Below, piece after piece: positions 1 through 7,997 of a stretch of 34,410 nucleotides of DNA. The stretch's first letter is position 1. Every line of letters begins with the position of its first letter. A model generated the notes under the pieces. The model saw only the letters and a program-made list of their open reading frames with translations, was not told the DNA's origin and ran no database searches. The stretch is from Pleurocapsa sp. MO_226.B13. Its GTDB lineage: Bacteria > Cyanobacteriota > Cyanobacteriia > Cyanobacteriales > Xenococcaceae. The stretch covers positions 1-34,410 of the forward strand of contig JASJEI010000102.1 of assembly GCA_030064795.1 (NCBI GenBank), written 5' to 3'. The translations under genes were made by a program, and so were the position numbers.

Positions 1-118
1 GTCGGAGGCATCCGACCACCACAGCCCCTCGGAAACCTCACGGGGCTTATGAAGGGCGGACGCAGGTTCCGCCCACAGCCCCTCCGCAACGCAGTGGCTC
101 CCCAACATCCATTTTTTT
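1..118. repeat. GC-rich hairpin-bearing intergenic repeat block
   Basis: This block is far more GC-rich than the DNA that follows. It contains several short inverted repeats: GTCGGA/TCCGAC at 1-16, CCCC/GGGG around 27-47 and GGGCGGA/TCCGCCC around 54-74. The string CCACAGCCCCTC occurs twice in it. No convincing protein is encoded on either strand. It resembles the palindromic, REP-like blocks common between cyanobacterial genes. It is cut by the window edge, so its full length is unknown. Confidence 0.5.
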
Positions 119-551
119 AAGATTATCTATCTAGCTATTAATGAGAAATGGTATCACTTTTTCTTACTTTTTCTTACTATTTAATTATTAAAAAATATTT
201 ATCTTTATTCGCCTCTAAAAGATAATTTTTACTAAATACAATTTTCCAAAAACCAGCTAAATTACTCCTATAAATTTTTGTATATTTATATATATTTTTC
301 TTTTTTTTATATCTTGTCGAGTAAAAAAATGCAAGTCAGGGTTTTAAATAATAACTATAGTCGATCGGACAAGATTAGATAAAAAATGGTTATTTCTGAG
401 AGTAAAAATTAGAGATAAGACTTTGTGCTTGGGTTGAATAAATTATTTTTCGCGCTCACTTAGCTACTATATTGTAAGTCTATAGACGAGCGATAATCTT
501 GTCTATCAATAAATAATATAAGTAAGTGATAAACAATCAGCGACAAAAAAA
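119..551. other. AT-rich non-coding stretch
   Basis: About 430 bases with long A/T runs and stop codons in all frames. I see no gene, tRNA or clear terminator in it. It presumably holds the promoter of the gene starting at 552, but I could not pick a convincing -35/-10 pair. Confidence 0.5.
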
Positions 552-1250
552 ATGCCAGCTAATCTGTTTATAGCTACGGCACAAAACATTAAGCCGTTAA
601 TTTTAACTATTGTAGTTAAATTTTTTTTAGATAAACCTTTTACTAAAACTGTTAATATTCAACCAAAAGAAACTAAACATCAATTTGTAATCTCAAGAAT
701 TAATCAAACAGCTAAATTTGACTTAGAGCGAGCCAATCTGCCAATAACCTCCTGGAATGAAATTAGAGAATCAAAAAAGAGAGAAATCAGACTTCAGGGA
801 AACAGAAATTTTGGTTCGATTGGTTCAAATTTAGGAGGATTAACATCTGGTGATGATATCGATGGTTCTTTGACTATGGAAATAGCTTTAAAATCTCATC
901 AAGCTTTACTGAATTTAGCCAAAGTAAATTTTGAAGAAAAAATAATTGCTACTTTTATTAATCACCTTTATCATCCCAGTTTGCTTCAAACAGAAATTAT
1001 TAATAATATTGTCAGATCTAGTGACAGCATAATTAAGATTGTTAGTTCTTTTGATATATCCGAGCCAAAAAAGATCCAACTAATAACTGCCGTCCGAGAA
1101 ACGATTACCACCAGGGCCAAAATTCAATTTGAACTTCAAACAAATTTTAGCTCTCGAATTGAGTTACGTACTCGCTATTTTAAGATTCATTGGAATCTGA
1201 GACATTATTTAATCGAGATCGAAGCCACACCCAAAAAAAGTTCTGTCTAA
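552..1250 (+). CDS. Orphan protein resembling alternative F-type ATPase subunit b (b/delta fusion type)
   Basis: 232 residues. The N-terminus is one hydrophobic segment (about 5-30) with the pattern F..AQ..K.LIL..VVKFFLDKP, like the start of the b subunit of the alternative (Na+-type, N-ATPase) F-ATPase, where AQ, LIL and the FL.KP turn recur. Residues 112-142 (ALKSHQALLNLAKVNFEEKI and onward) match that family's conserved block before its delta-like part. Residues 164-222 (SSFDI..., FELQTNFSSRIELR, HWNLRHYLIEIE) match the delta-like C-terminus. The comparison is from memory of the family, not a computed alignment. The middle (about 35-110), normally a long charged coiled coil, is short and partly Gly/Ser/Asp-rich (residues 83-108), so a working stator stalk looks unlikely. 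No other ATPase subunit lies nearby. It may be a decaying or repurposed relic, or a different protein with chance similarity. Confidence 0.55.
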   Translation: MPANLFIATAQNIKPLILTIVVKFFLDKPFTKTVNIQPKETKHQFVISRINQTAKFDLERANLPITSWNEIRESKKREIRLQGNRNFGSIGSNLGGLTSGDDIDGSLTMEIALKSHQALLNLAKVNFEEKIIATFINHLYHPSLLQTEIINNIVRSSDSIIKIVSSFDISEPKKIQLITAVRETITTRAKIQFELQTNFSSRIELRTRYFKIHWNLRHYLIEIEATPKKSSV

Positions 1251-1411
1251 GTTATAGTAGTCGAAGCAAAGGTTAAGATAACTAATATTTCTCGCAAAGG
1301 CGTTTATCCTCAAAGCGACGAGGACAAGTGCCCGTCGCATTGGGTGCAAAGAGGGCAGAGAGGTTTTAAAGATATCCTAATCTATTTTTACTTCATTTAT
1401 AAAAAATTTAA

Positions 1412-4400
1412 CTAATCAATTGAACCAAGTGCTTTGAGCATATTTTTTTGTGCCTCTGTCAAACCTGTTGTCCTTTTAATATTCATTCCCTCGTATATTT
1501 TGGGTGTTTGAAAAACTTTTAAACATTTTCCCGTTTCGATATTCCATAGTTTTACAGTTCGGTCGTGGCTACCACTAGCCAGAACATTTGATCGAGAACT
1601 AAAAGCAACTCCAAATACCGAATCTTGATGGGCATTGATGGTTTGAACGCATTTTCTCGTAGCTACGTCCCACAATCTAATCCTGCGATCGTTGCTACCG
1701 CTAGCAACTAAACTACCATCGGCATTAAAATCAAGAGAAATTATCAACTGAGTATGCCCCATTAAAGTGGCAAAGCATTCACCTGTATCTAGATGCCAGA
1801 GTTTAACCTTCCCATCTTCACTCCCCGTAGCCAGTAGATTTTGAGCGGGATGGTAAGCAATTGACCAAACCACCGCCTCATGTTGGAGAGTGCGATCGCA
1901 TTTTTTGGTATTAAGATTCCATAATTTAACAGTTTTATCCATGCTGGTGCTAGCAATAACTGGTTGTCTAGCGGTGTTATGCAATTTATCCTCTGATAAA
2001 AAAACAACGTCTAAAGTAGAACCTTGATGTCCTGGTAAAATGCCGACTGGATTTCCCGTTTTTAGATCCCAACAGCGTAGTTTATTATCCCCACCAGAAG
2101 TCGCTAGAGTCTGGCCATCGGGACTAAAAGCAATAGACCAACACCAATTGTTGGCTTCCTCAATGGTTCTGATACATTCACCACTAGCAAGATTCCAGAG
2201 TTTAATTTGATAGTTATAGGTAACGCTGGCTAAAATCTTGCCGTCGGGACTAAATGCCACAGATTTAACTCTGCCTGGATGTTCTAATTCTTGATAATTT
2301 GCTGTAGAAATATTCCACAGTCTGACAACACCAGTTTCATTAGCACTAGCGACAATTTGACCGTCAGGACTAAAAGCAATCGACCAAACGCGATCGCTGT
2401 ATCCCGCTATTACTCTCAAACATTTTCCTGTGAGAATATCCCAAATTCTGAGGCTGCCATCCTCGCTACTACTGGCTAAGATTTGACTTTTTGCGGCCAA
2501 AGAAATCGAAGTAATTCTAGCTCGATGTCCTTGTAAAACCCTAGTGCATCTAGCTTCTGGAATTTGCCAAAGTCGAATAGTTGCATCGATACTGCTGCTG
2601 GCGAGAGTTTTACTATCTGCACTAAAGTCAAGATCTTCTAGCTGTCCGTAATGACCTCGAAGATTAGCTTGCCATTGTTGAGTAGCAGTATTCCATAATC
2701 TAATCATCCCTTGAGGGGAACTTACAGCTAAAAATTGACCATTGGGACTAAATGCCAAAGAAATAGGTTGAGAGGTATCTGTAGGTATTTCTTGAAAACA
2801 TAGATCGCTTGTGGTTTGCCAAATTGTGACACCTTTGCCTAGATTGGCAACCGCAAGCAACTTGCCAGCAGGATGAAAAGCTAAAGCAGAAACCAGAGTA
2901 GGATTTTTCCCTTGAAGAGTAATAATTTCTGCTCCTGTCTTAACCCGCCAGAGTTTGATTTTGCCATCTTCGCTACCACTAGCTAATACCGTACTATCGG
3001 GACTAAATGCCAAAGCCCAAATAGAGCCTTGATGTCCTGATAGAATCTGGAGACATTGACCAGTAGCAACATCCCATAATCTGACGGTGCGATCGCTACT
3101 ACCACTAGCAATAATCTTGCCATCGGGACTAAAAGTTAATGTCCACACGGGAGGAGCATCATGTCCTGGCAAAGTCAGGATCTGTTTACCTTCGGGCATT
3201 TGCCAGATTTTGATTCGCTCATCGTCACCTGTTGCTAAGAGTTTTTCATCGGGACTAAAATCTACTGCAAAGATACATCCCATCTTGTGGGCAAATACTG
3301 AATTGGCGAGATCGGCATGGGCAAAATTAACTCCTTGCAAGTTTATGCCTCTAAAATCTGCTTGCCATACCTGGAGATGAGAGAAGTCCCAGCCTGCTAG
3401 ATCTACTTTGAGATACTTAAGCAGATTGATAATATTTCCTACCGCATATTCTGCCTCGATTGAGTTTGCCAGGCGCAACTGTTGGAGGATATCTTGTAAC
3501 TGCCGTTCGATTTGATGTTTTTCTTTAAGGCTAAAAAACAGTTGTTCTAAAACTGGTTGGAGAATTAAACGGACTTGAATTTCTCGCAGATAATCTTTAT
3601 CTTGGGCTTTAATTAGGGGGTGGGTTCGGAACAGATCGATCTCACCAGTACTAATTTCTCTGACAAACACATCGATGAGTTTTTCAGTAATATATTCCAT
3701 AACTACTGGCTGTTGAATAAACCCAGCATTACTGACTTCAATCAGCGATCGCCTTTGCAAAGATTCCATAGTTTCTAGCAACTGGCGGGGAGGAATTGTC
3801 GGGACATAATCTCGTCTTAACTGAGACAGCGTTACCCATTCTCGATTGATTGCCAACCAGTACATCACGGCTCGTTCTTGTTGACTGAGGCGAGCGAACT
3901 GCTGTTCTAGTAAGTCCCAAATATCGCCAAAGATAATTAATCCTTGGGTTAAAAACTCGCCCACATCTCCATTGAATAGGTATTTTATAGTCGTAGCTGC
4001 TATTTTAAGAGCGAGAGGGTTGCCTTGATATAGTTCCACTAATCGTTGAGAGTCGGCGATCTGTTTTGTTTTGAGTACCGCTTGGGCTGCGGTAACCGAT
4101 AATCCTGATAGTTGAAGCGATCGCACTACTTCTCCTTCTCTGCTGCTCATCCCAATTGGTTGCTCGCGACTGGTAATAATCAAGCAGCTTTGATGATTTT
4201 CATCAGCTATACGACGCAAGAGTTGTCCATAGGCTTCATAACCCGAACGATAACTACCGCCTGTTTCTCCACTGCGTAAGATTGATTCTAAATTATCTAA
4301 AATCAGCAGACAACGAGTATTAGCCAGATACTTCATCAAACAAGCAATATCGGCATCTGTTGAATCTAGAATTTTGACTTGTTGTTGCCCAGAGACAAAT

Positions 4401-4975
4401 AAAATTAGCTCGGATATTATTTCGATAAAAGATGGTGCATTTCGCAAGCTGCGCCAGATCGTATATTTAAATTCTCCTGCAATATCTCTGGCTAATTTCG
4501 AGGCGATCGCTGTTTTACCTACTCCTCCCATACCTGAGATATTGACCACCCGCGACTGTCGCTCCAAAATCCAGCTTTTGCACTGACTCAGTTCTGATTC
4601 TCTACCAAAAAAAGTTTGAACATCAATAGCATCCCCCCAATCTTGACGCGGTTGCATCGGTAGCCTGGGAAAATCAATAGCCTGAGAATGATCGCCCAAT
4701 CTAATTTCTTGTTCTTGACAATAGCGATCTAAAACGTTGCGGATATTGCTTTTAGTAACCTTTTTATTTAGAACCAAAGAAAGCGATCGCCATAATTTCG
4801 CTCCCGTTTGTTTGATGTAGTCTCGGTCGTAACCAGAGCGATCGGCAATCTCCTGGTAAGAAAGACCTAAAAGAGACTGGCGCAAAACAGTTTCTTGCGT
4901 ATCGGATAAGTTTTGCTCGTGAATACTATTTTGGAGTAACTTATCGACTAGAAAAACTGCTTCTTTTGAATCCAT
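1412..4975 (-). CDS. NB-ARC ATPase with N-terminal HTH-like domain and 14 WD40 repeats
   Basis: A STAND-type signal ATPase, typical of cyanobacteria and probably cytosolic. Residues are numbered from an upstream GTG at 5008. I prefer the ATG at 4975 (residue 12), because relatives start just before the DSKEAVFLVDKLL-like helix. Residues 12-100 carry an HTH-like unit (LSYQEIADRSGYDRDYIKQT). Then come Walker A GMGGVGKT (159-166), Walker B LLILD (to D238), ITSRE and GNPLALK, all NB-ARC hallmarks. A short pentapeptide-like stretch (ADFRGINLQGVNFAHADLAN) leads into 14 WD40 repeats, enough for two seven-bladed propellers. Blades 4, 5, 9 and 11 are degenerate. The tail (YEGMNIKRTTGLTEAQKNML) is the usual end of cyanobacterial members. 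The propellers should sense a ligand and the ATPase should oligomerise; the target is unknown. It is transcribed alone. Confidence 0.9.
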   Translation of the reverse strand: MDSKEAVFLVDKLLQNSIHEQNLSDTQETVLRQSLLGLSYQEIADRSGYDRDYIKQTGAKLWRSLSLVLNKKVTKSNIRNVLDRYCQEQEIRLGDHSQAIDFPRLPMQPRQDWGDAIDVQTFFGRESELSQCKSWILERQSRVVNISGMGGVGKTAIASKLARDIAGEFKYTIWRSLRNAPSFIEIISELILFVSGQQQVKILDSTDADIACLMKYLANTRCLLILDNLESILRSGETGGSYRSGYEAYGQLLRRIADENHQSCLIITSREQPIGMSSREGEVVRSLQLSGLSVTAAQAVLKTKQIADSQRLVELYQGNPLALKIAATTIKYLFNGDVGEFLTQGLIIFGDIWDLLEQQFARLSQQERAVMYWLAINREWVTLSQLRRDYVPTIPPRQLLETMESLQRRSLIEVSNAGFIQQPVVMEYITEKLIDVFVREISTGEIDLFRTHPLIKAQDKDYLREIQVRLILQPVLEQLFFSLKEKHQIERQLQDILQQLRLANSIEAEYAVGNIINLLKYLKVDLAGWDFSHLQVWQADFRGINLQGVNFAHADLANSVFAHKMGCIFAVDFSPDEKLLATGDDERIKIWQMPEGKQILTLPGHDAPPVWTLTFSPDGKIIASGSSDRTVRLWDVATGQCLQILSGHQGSIWALAFSPDSTVLASGSEDGKIKLWRVKTGAEIITLQGKNPTLVSALAFHPAGKLLAVANLGKGVTIWQTTSDLCFQEIPTDTSQPISLAFSPNGQFLAVSSPQGMIRLWNTATQQWQANLRGHYGQLEDLDFSADSKTLASSSIDATIRLWQIPEARCTRVLQGHRARITSISLAAKSQILASSSEDGSLRIWDILTGKCLRVIAGYSDRVWSIAFSPDGQIVASANETGVVRLWNISTANYQELEHPGRVKSVAFSPDGKILASVTYNYQIKLWNLASGECIRTIEEANNWCWSIAFSPDGQTLATSGGDNKLRCWDLKTGNPVGILPGHQGSTLDVVFLSEDKLHNTARQPVIASTSMDKTVKLWNLNTKKCDRTLQHEAVVWSIAYHPAQNLLATGSEDGKVKLWHLDTGECFATLMGHTQLIISLDFNADGSLVASGSNDRRIRLWDVATRKCVQTINAHQDSVFGVAFSSRSNVLASGSHDRTVKLWNIETGKCLKVFQTPKIYEGMNIKRTTGLTEAQKNMLKALGSID

Positions 4976-5219
4976 GGATATTGACTTATCGTGTTGCTTG
5001 CCGTTCACAAGTAAAGCAAATTTGTTTCACCATATTTATTTTGAACCACGCTCAAAAAAAAAGTCACTATATGTCACTTTTACTTACCGATCTCTATCAG
5101 TCCAATGCTGTATTATTTAAATTCTAGATACTAGATAGTTATCTATATCTCAAATTGCTCAATTTGTATTATGATTTATAAAATATCTCAATTTACCTGA
5201 GATGGCTGTAATAAAATAG

Positions 5220-5340
5220 TACTTAAACAGTTCAAAATAATCATAATAACTATCCCAAAATAATAACAATTTGGTTTTAGATAAACTGTTCAATTCATAC
5301 CTCAATATTGGTGGCTGCTAATGGCAGTCGCTTTTTTTTG
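5220..5340 (+). ncRNA. Possible small RNA ending at a Rho-independent terminator
   Basis: A plus-strand terminator at 5310-5339 has no gene upstream on its strand for about 4 kb, so something short may be transcribed here. The preceding DNA contains an inverted pair AACAGTT (5226-5232) and AACTGTT (5284-5290) that could close a roughly 50-nt loop just before the terminator stem. The 5' end is a guess and I found no clear promoter. It could also be a leftover terminator from a lost gene. Confidence 0.3.
5310..5339 (+). terminator. Rho-independent terminator, plus strand
   Basis: GGTGGCTGC (5310-5318) pairs with GCAGTCGCT (5324-5332) including three G-U pairs, with a 5-nt loop, followed by a run of T to 5339. 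It sits in the spacer between two minus-strand genes. Confidence 0.55.
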
Positions 5341-5382
5341 GGTTGAAACGTTAGGGGCGATCGGCTTATGCTTCTAGTAGTA

Positions 5383-5407
5383 ATGTGTCAAGCTTAATTT
5401 GAAAAAT
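5383..5407. repeat. Solo end related to the 172-bp MITE at 25063
   Basis: The sequence TAGTAATGTGTCAAGCTTAA followed by TTTGA resembles both outer ends of the MITE at 25063-25234. The 13-base core GTGTCAAGCTTAA is identical to that element's left end. No matching right end was found nearby, so this may be a truncated copy. Confidence 0.4.
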
Positions 5408-5434
5408 AGATAGATCGTAGAGATGCAACCGATC

Positions 5435-5500
5435 GTAGAGACGTAATATATTACGTCTCTACAGGGTTTGACGATTTAACCGATAAGTATTCTATGTAAA
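5435..5500 (+). repeat. Dispersed palindromic repeat, copy 1
   Basis: A perfect 28-bp palindrome (5435-5462, GTAGAGACGTAATA and its complement) is followed by a conserved arm GGGTTTGACGATTTAACCGA continuing to 5500. The same unit occurs in inverted orientation at 18264-18330. The arm (37 bases) differs at one position between the copies. Palindromes of the GTAGAGACG type are widespread in cyanobacterial intergenic DNA. Confidence 0.8.
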
Positions 5501-5578
5501 CATATGTATTTATACTCATTGACAAGCAAAATAGGAGCATTATGCGATCGCCCGCTTAAATATACAAATACAACACAA

Positions 5579-5620
5579 GTTCGCTTTGCAAATGAGAAAG
5601 ATTATCATTTGTATCCGAAC
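5579..5620. promoter_or_regulatory. Imperfect palindrome resembling a Fur box
   Basis: Nested inverted arms GTTCG (5579-5583)/CGAAC (5616-5620) and CAAATGA (5589-5595)/TCATTTG (5605-5611) surround an AATGAGAAAGATTATCATT core, close to the ferric-uptake-regulator box pattern GATAATGATAATCATTATC. No gene starts immediately downstream on either strand, so the site may be a relic or only a hairpin. Confidence 0.3.
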
Positions 5621-5752
5621 CTATTCCAATTTCTAATAGTTGGAAATAATTGAAATAACAAGACCAATAAATCTACTCTGGGTAAAAAAAGCGATGTCTT
5701 CGACTTGCGTCGCGCTTAGGCAACCGTAATCGCGCTTTGCTCAACAAGCAGA

Positions 5753-5782
5753 CAAAAAAAAGGACGGAAATAGCTCCGTCCT
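5753..5782 (-). terminator. Rho-independent terminator of ggpS
   Basis: AGGACGGA (5761-5768) pairs perfectly with TCCGTCCT (5775-5782) across a 6-nt loop. On the minus strand the stem is followed by a T run (5753-5760). It lies about 35 bases past the ggpS stop. Confidence 0.85.
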
Positions 5783-5817
5783 GAAGTTAATTAATTGAAT
5801 TAAGAAAAAGCGATCGT

Positions 5818-7308
5818 TTATACGGCTACAGTTTCGTGTTTTAGTGCTTTAAACTTATCCAAAAGACGATCTGCCCAGTATTTAACGTCGTAAGTAGTGA
5901 CAGTTTGATACATTTTAGACATCCGCTCTTTTTGTTCTTCAGGAGACATAACCAGAGCCTGTTCGATCGCTCGATCCATGCCATCAAGAGAATAGGGATT
6001 AGTTAAAATTGCTTCGGGCAACTCGACTGCTGCGCCGACAAACTCAGAAAGGACTAACACACCATCTTCGCCACCATGGGCGACAATATATTCTTTGGCT
6101 ACTAGATTTAAGCCATCTCGTAGAGGAGTTGTCCAGCAAATATCAGCGGCCTTATAGTAAGCAATTAGATGGGGTAATGGCATTGGCTGAGTAAATAATC
6201 TAATTGGCATCCAGTCTAGTTTGCCATAGCGACCATTAATTTGACCGACTAACTGCTCAATAGTGCTTTGAGCGGTTTTATAAACTCTCATGCCAGCAGC
6301 AGCCGGTACACAGGTCATTACAAAGCTAACTTTTTTATGTAGGTCGGGACGACGTTCCAATAAGCGTCCATATGCTGCTAGTTTTTCTTCATTACCTTTA
6401 ACGTAGTCCACTCGTCCAGCAGCAATAATCAGTTTTTTACCGCTAAGTTCTTCTTTAATTTGGTAGATGCGGTTTTTAGTTTCTGTCTTCTCCAAGATTG
6501 ACTGAATAAATCGAGGATTTGTCCCTACAGGAAACGCATCAATATTTACTACTTGACCCTTGTAGCTTAATTGAGTTGTCATTTCAGGTTCAGCCAAAGC
6601 AACACCAACAGGTGTCATATGTCCATCTACTGCTTCTTGCTTGAGGATTTCCACTGGCTTGAGACTGCGAACGACATTGACAAAATTCTCAGAATAACGA
6701 GGGACATGAAAACCGACAATATCGCAACAAAGCAGACTCTCTACGATCGCATTACGCCAGGGTAAGATGTTGAATACATCGACGGAGGGGAAAGGTGTGT
6801 GGTGGAAAAAGGCAATCCGAGCATCGGGTTTTCGTTCTCGAATATACTGCGGTGCTAGCCAGAGATTGTAGTCATGAATCCAAATTAAGGCATCCTCAGC
6901 AACCTCTTCACAAGCAGCTTCTGCAAAGAGACGATTGATATTTTTGAAGTTTTCCCATTCAGCAGTTTCGGAAGTGAAGTGATAGGGGAAAGAATGGAGA
7001 ATCGGCCAAAAAGCCTCTTTGGAAGTAATGTGGTAAAACTGCTTTACTTGTTCGTCGTCTAGAGGAATACGTCTAACATTGTAATTTGCTTCTCCTTCGA
7101 TATTAACTCGTTCCTCAAAGCTATCTTTTTGGTCTTCGTTTACCTGTTTCCAGGCAATCCAAGTCCCTTGGTTTACATCAGCAAAGAAACTTTTAAGAGT
7201 TGGAACAATACCGTTAGGGCTTTTTTTGGGTACATAATGAATTTTGCCATCTTTGATTATTTCGTCATGAGGTTCGCGATGATAGAGGATAACTAAAGAT
7301 GATTTCAT
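5818..7308 (-). CDS. ggpS: Glucosylglycerol-phosphate synthase
   Basis: Makes glucosylglycerol-3-phosphate from ADP-glucose and glycerol-3-phosphate, the committed step to the salt-protective solute glucosylglycerol. 496 residues, near the usual ~495-500, and collinear from start to end with cyanobacterial GgpS as I remember it (MxSSLVILYHREP start, KSPNGI, HITSKEAFWPILHSFP, WVHDYNLWLAP-like WIHDYNLWLAPQYI, FFHHTPFPSVD, AGRVDYVKG, PLRDGLNLVAKEY). The fold is GT-B, glycosyltransferase family 20, related to OtsA. The RVDYVKG and DGLNLVAKE motifs belong to the nucleotide-sugar site. The GgpP phosphatase needed for the next step is not in this window. The gene is single, closed by a strong terminator, and divergent from gghA across 689 bp. 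Such genes are usually salt-induced; nothing seen here proves that. Confidence 0.95.
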   Translation of the reverse strand: MKSSLVILYHREPHDEIIKDGKIHYVPKKSPNGIVPTLKSFFADVNQGTWIAWKQVNEDQKDSFEERVNIEGEANYNVRRIPLDDEQVKQFYHITSKEAFWPILHSFPYHFTSETAEWENFKNINRLFAEAACEEVAEDALIWIHDYNLWLAPQYIRERKPDARIAFFHHTPFPSVDVFNILPWRNAIVESLLCCDIVGFHVPRYSENFVNVVRSLKPVEILKQEAVDGHMTPVGVALAEPEMTTQLSYKGQVVNIDAFPVGTNPRFIQSILEKTETKNRIYQIKEELSGKKLIIAAGRVDYVKGNEEKLAAYGRLLERRPDLHKKVSFVMTCVPAAAGMRVYKTAQSTIEQLVGQINGRYGKLDWMPIRLFTQPMPLPHLIAYYKAADICWTTPLRDGLNLVAKEYIVAHGGEDGVLVLSEFVGAAVELPEAILTNPYSLDGMDRAIEQALVMSPEEQKERMSKMYQTVTTYDVKYWADRLLDKFKALKHETVAV

Positions 7309-7997
7309 GATTTTTGCTTATTATATTGATTATCAAGGGCGTATCTGACAGACCGATTGGGCAATCTCGTTTGAAGCCAACCCGATGCAAAATTTAAAAG
7401 CACTAGGATTTTAAATTTATTTTCTGTAAGATATTGAACTAGTAAATCAGGATAGATCGGGTATAGAGAGTTTTAGACTATTAAGTTCAGACCGAACAAA
7501 TTTCTTTTGGTTAGCTGAATTAATATTTCTTGTTAAAAGAATTTTTCCCAACCAAAAACTATTAAGTTGCTACCTCTAACCAAAATTGCGAGCCTATCAG
7601 CTGATAATATAGCTATTGCTACTTCTCAGTTGACAAAGGCAGAAATTTTGATTGTGGTTTGACTAATATTCAATTTCTGATGGAGTATTAACTCCTAAAC
7701 TATGTAATCCTAATTAAATAAGCTAACTTTCAGCATCTATCGTAAGTAGACTTGACAAATATGCTGTTTATAACTAGTTGGCAAATATTAGTCGGATTTA
7801 TTTGAATCCTACACTAATTAGTGTACCAATCCCAAGTTAGTTGATTATCGAGGTCGTAAATCCTCCAGTCAACAAGGGAGATTGTTTAAGCTTAAGGAAA
7901 TTTAAAAAGTTAGAGCAAAGAGTTGCCGTGTTTTCTGACATACATCAGAATGAACTAAGGGAAAAATGCCAACTATCCAAACAGCAGAGAGAATTGC
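7309..7997. promoter_or_regulatory. Divergent ggpS-gghA control region
   Basis: 689 bases without a convincing gene separate divergent ggpS and gghA, so both promoters must lie here. A perfect 14-bp palindrome ACACTAATTAGTGT is at 7811-7824, about 175 bases before gghA, and could bind a dimeric regulator. I could not assign -35/-10 elements with confidence. Confidence 0.45.
7811..7824. promoter_or_regulatory. Perfect 14-bp palindrome upstream of gghA
   Basis: ACACTAATTAGTGT is fully self-complementary. It sits within the gghA-side part of the divergent spacer. It is a possible operator; no regulator gene is adjacent. Confidence 0.3.

Noticed and set aside
1412..4975. The periodic DNA of the WD40 region as a repeat array or CRISPR
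   Set aside because: The period (about 126 bases) and conservation pattern are those of protein repeats; there are no identical short repeats with spacers.
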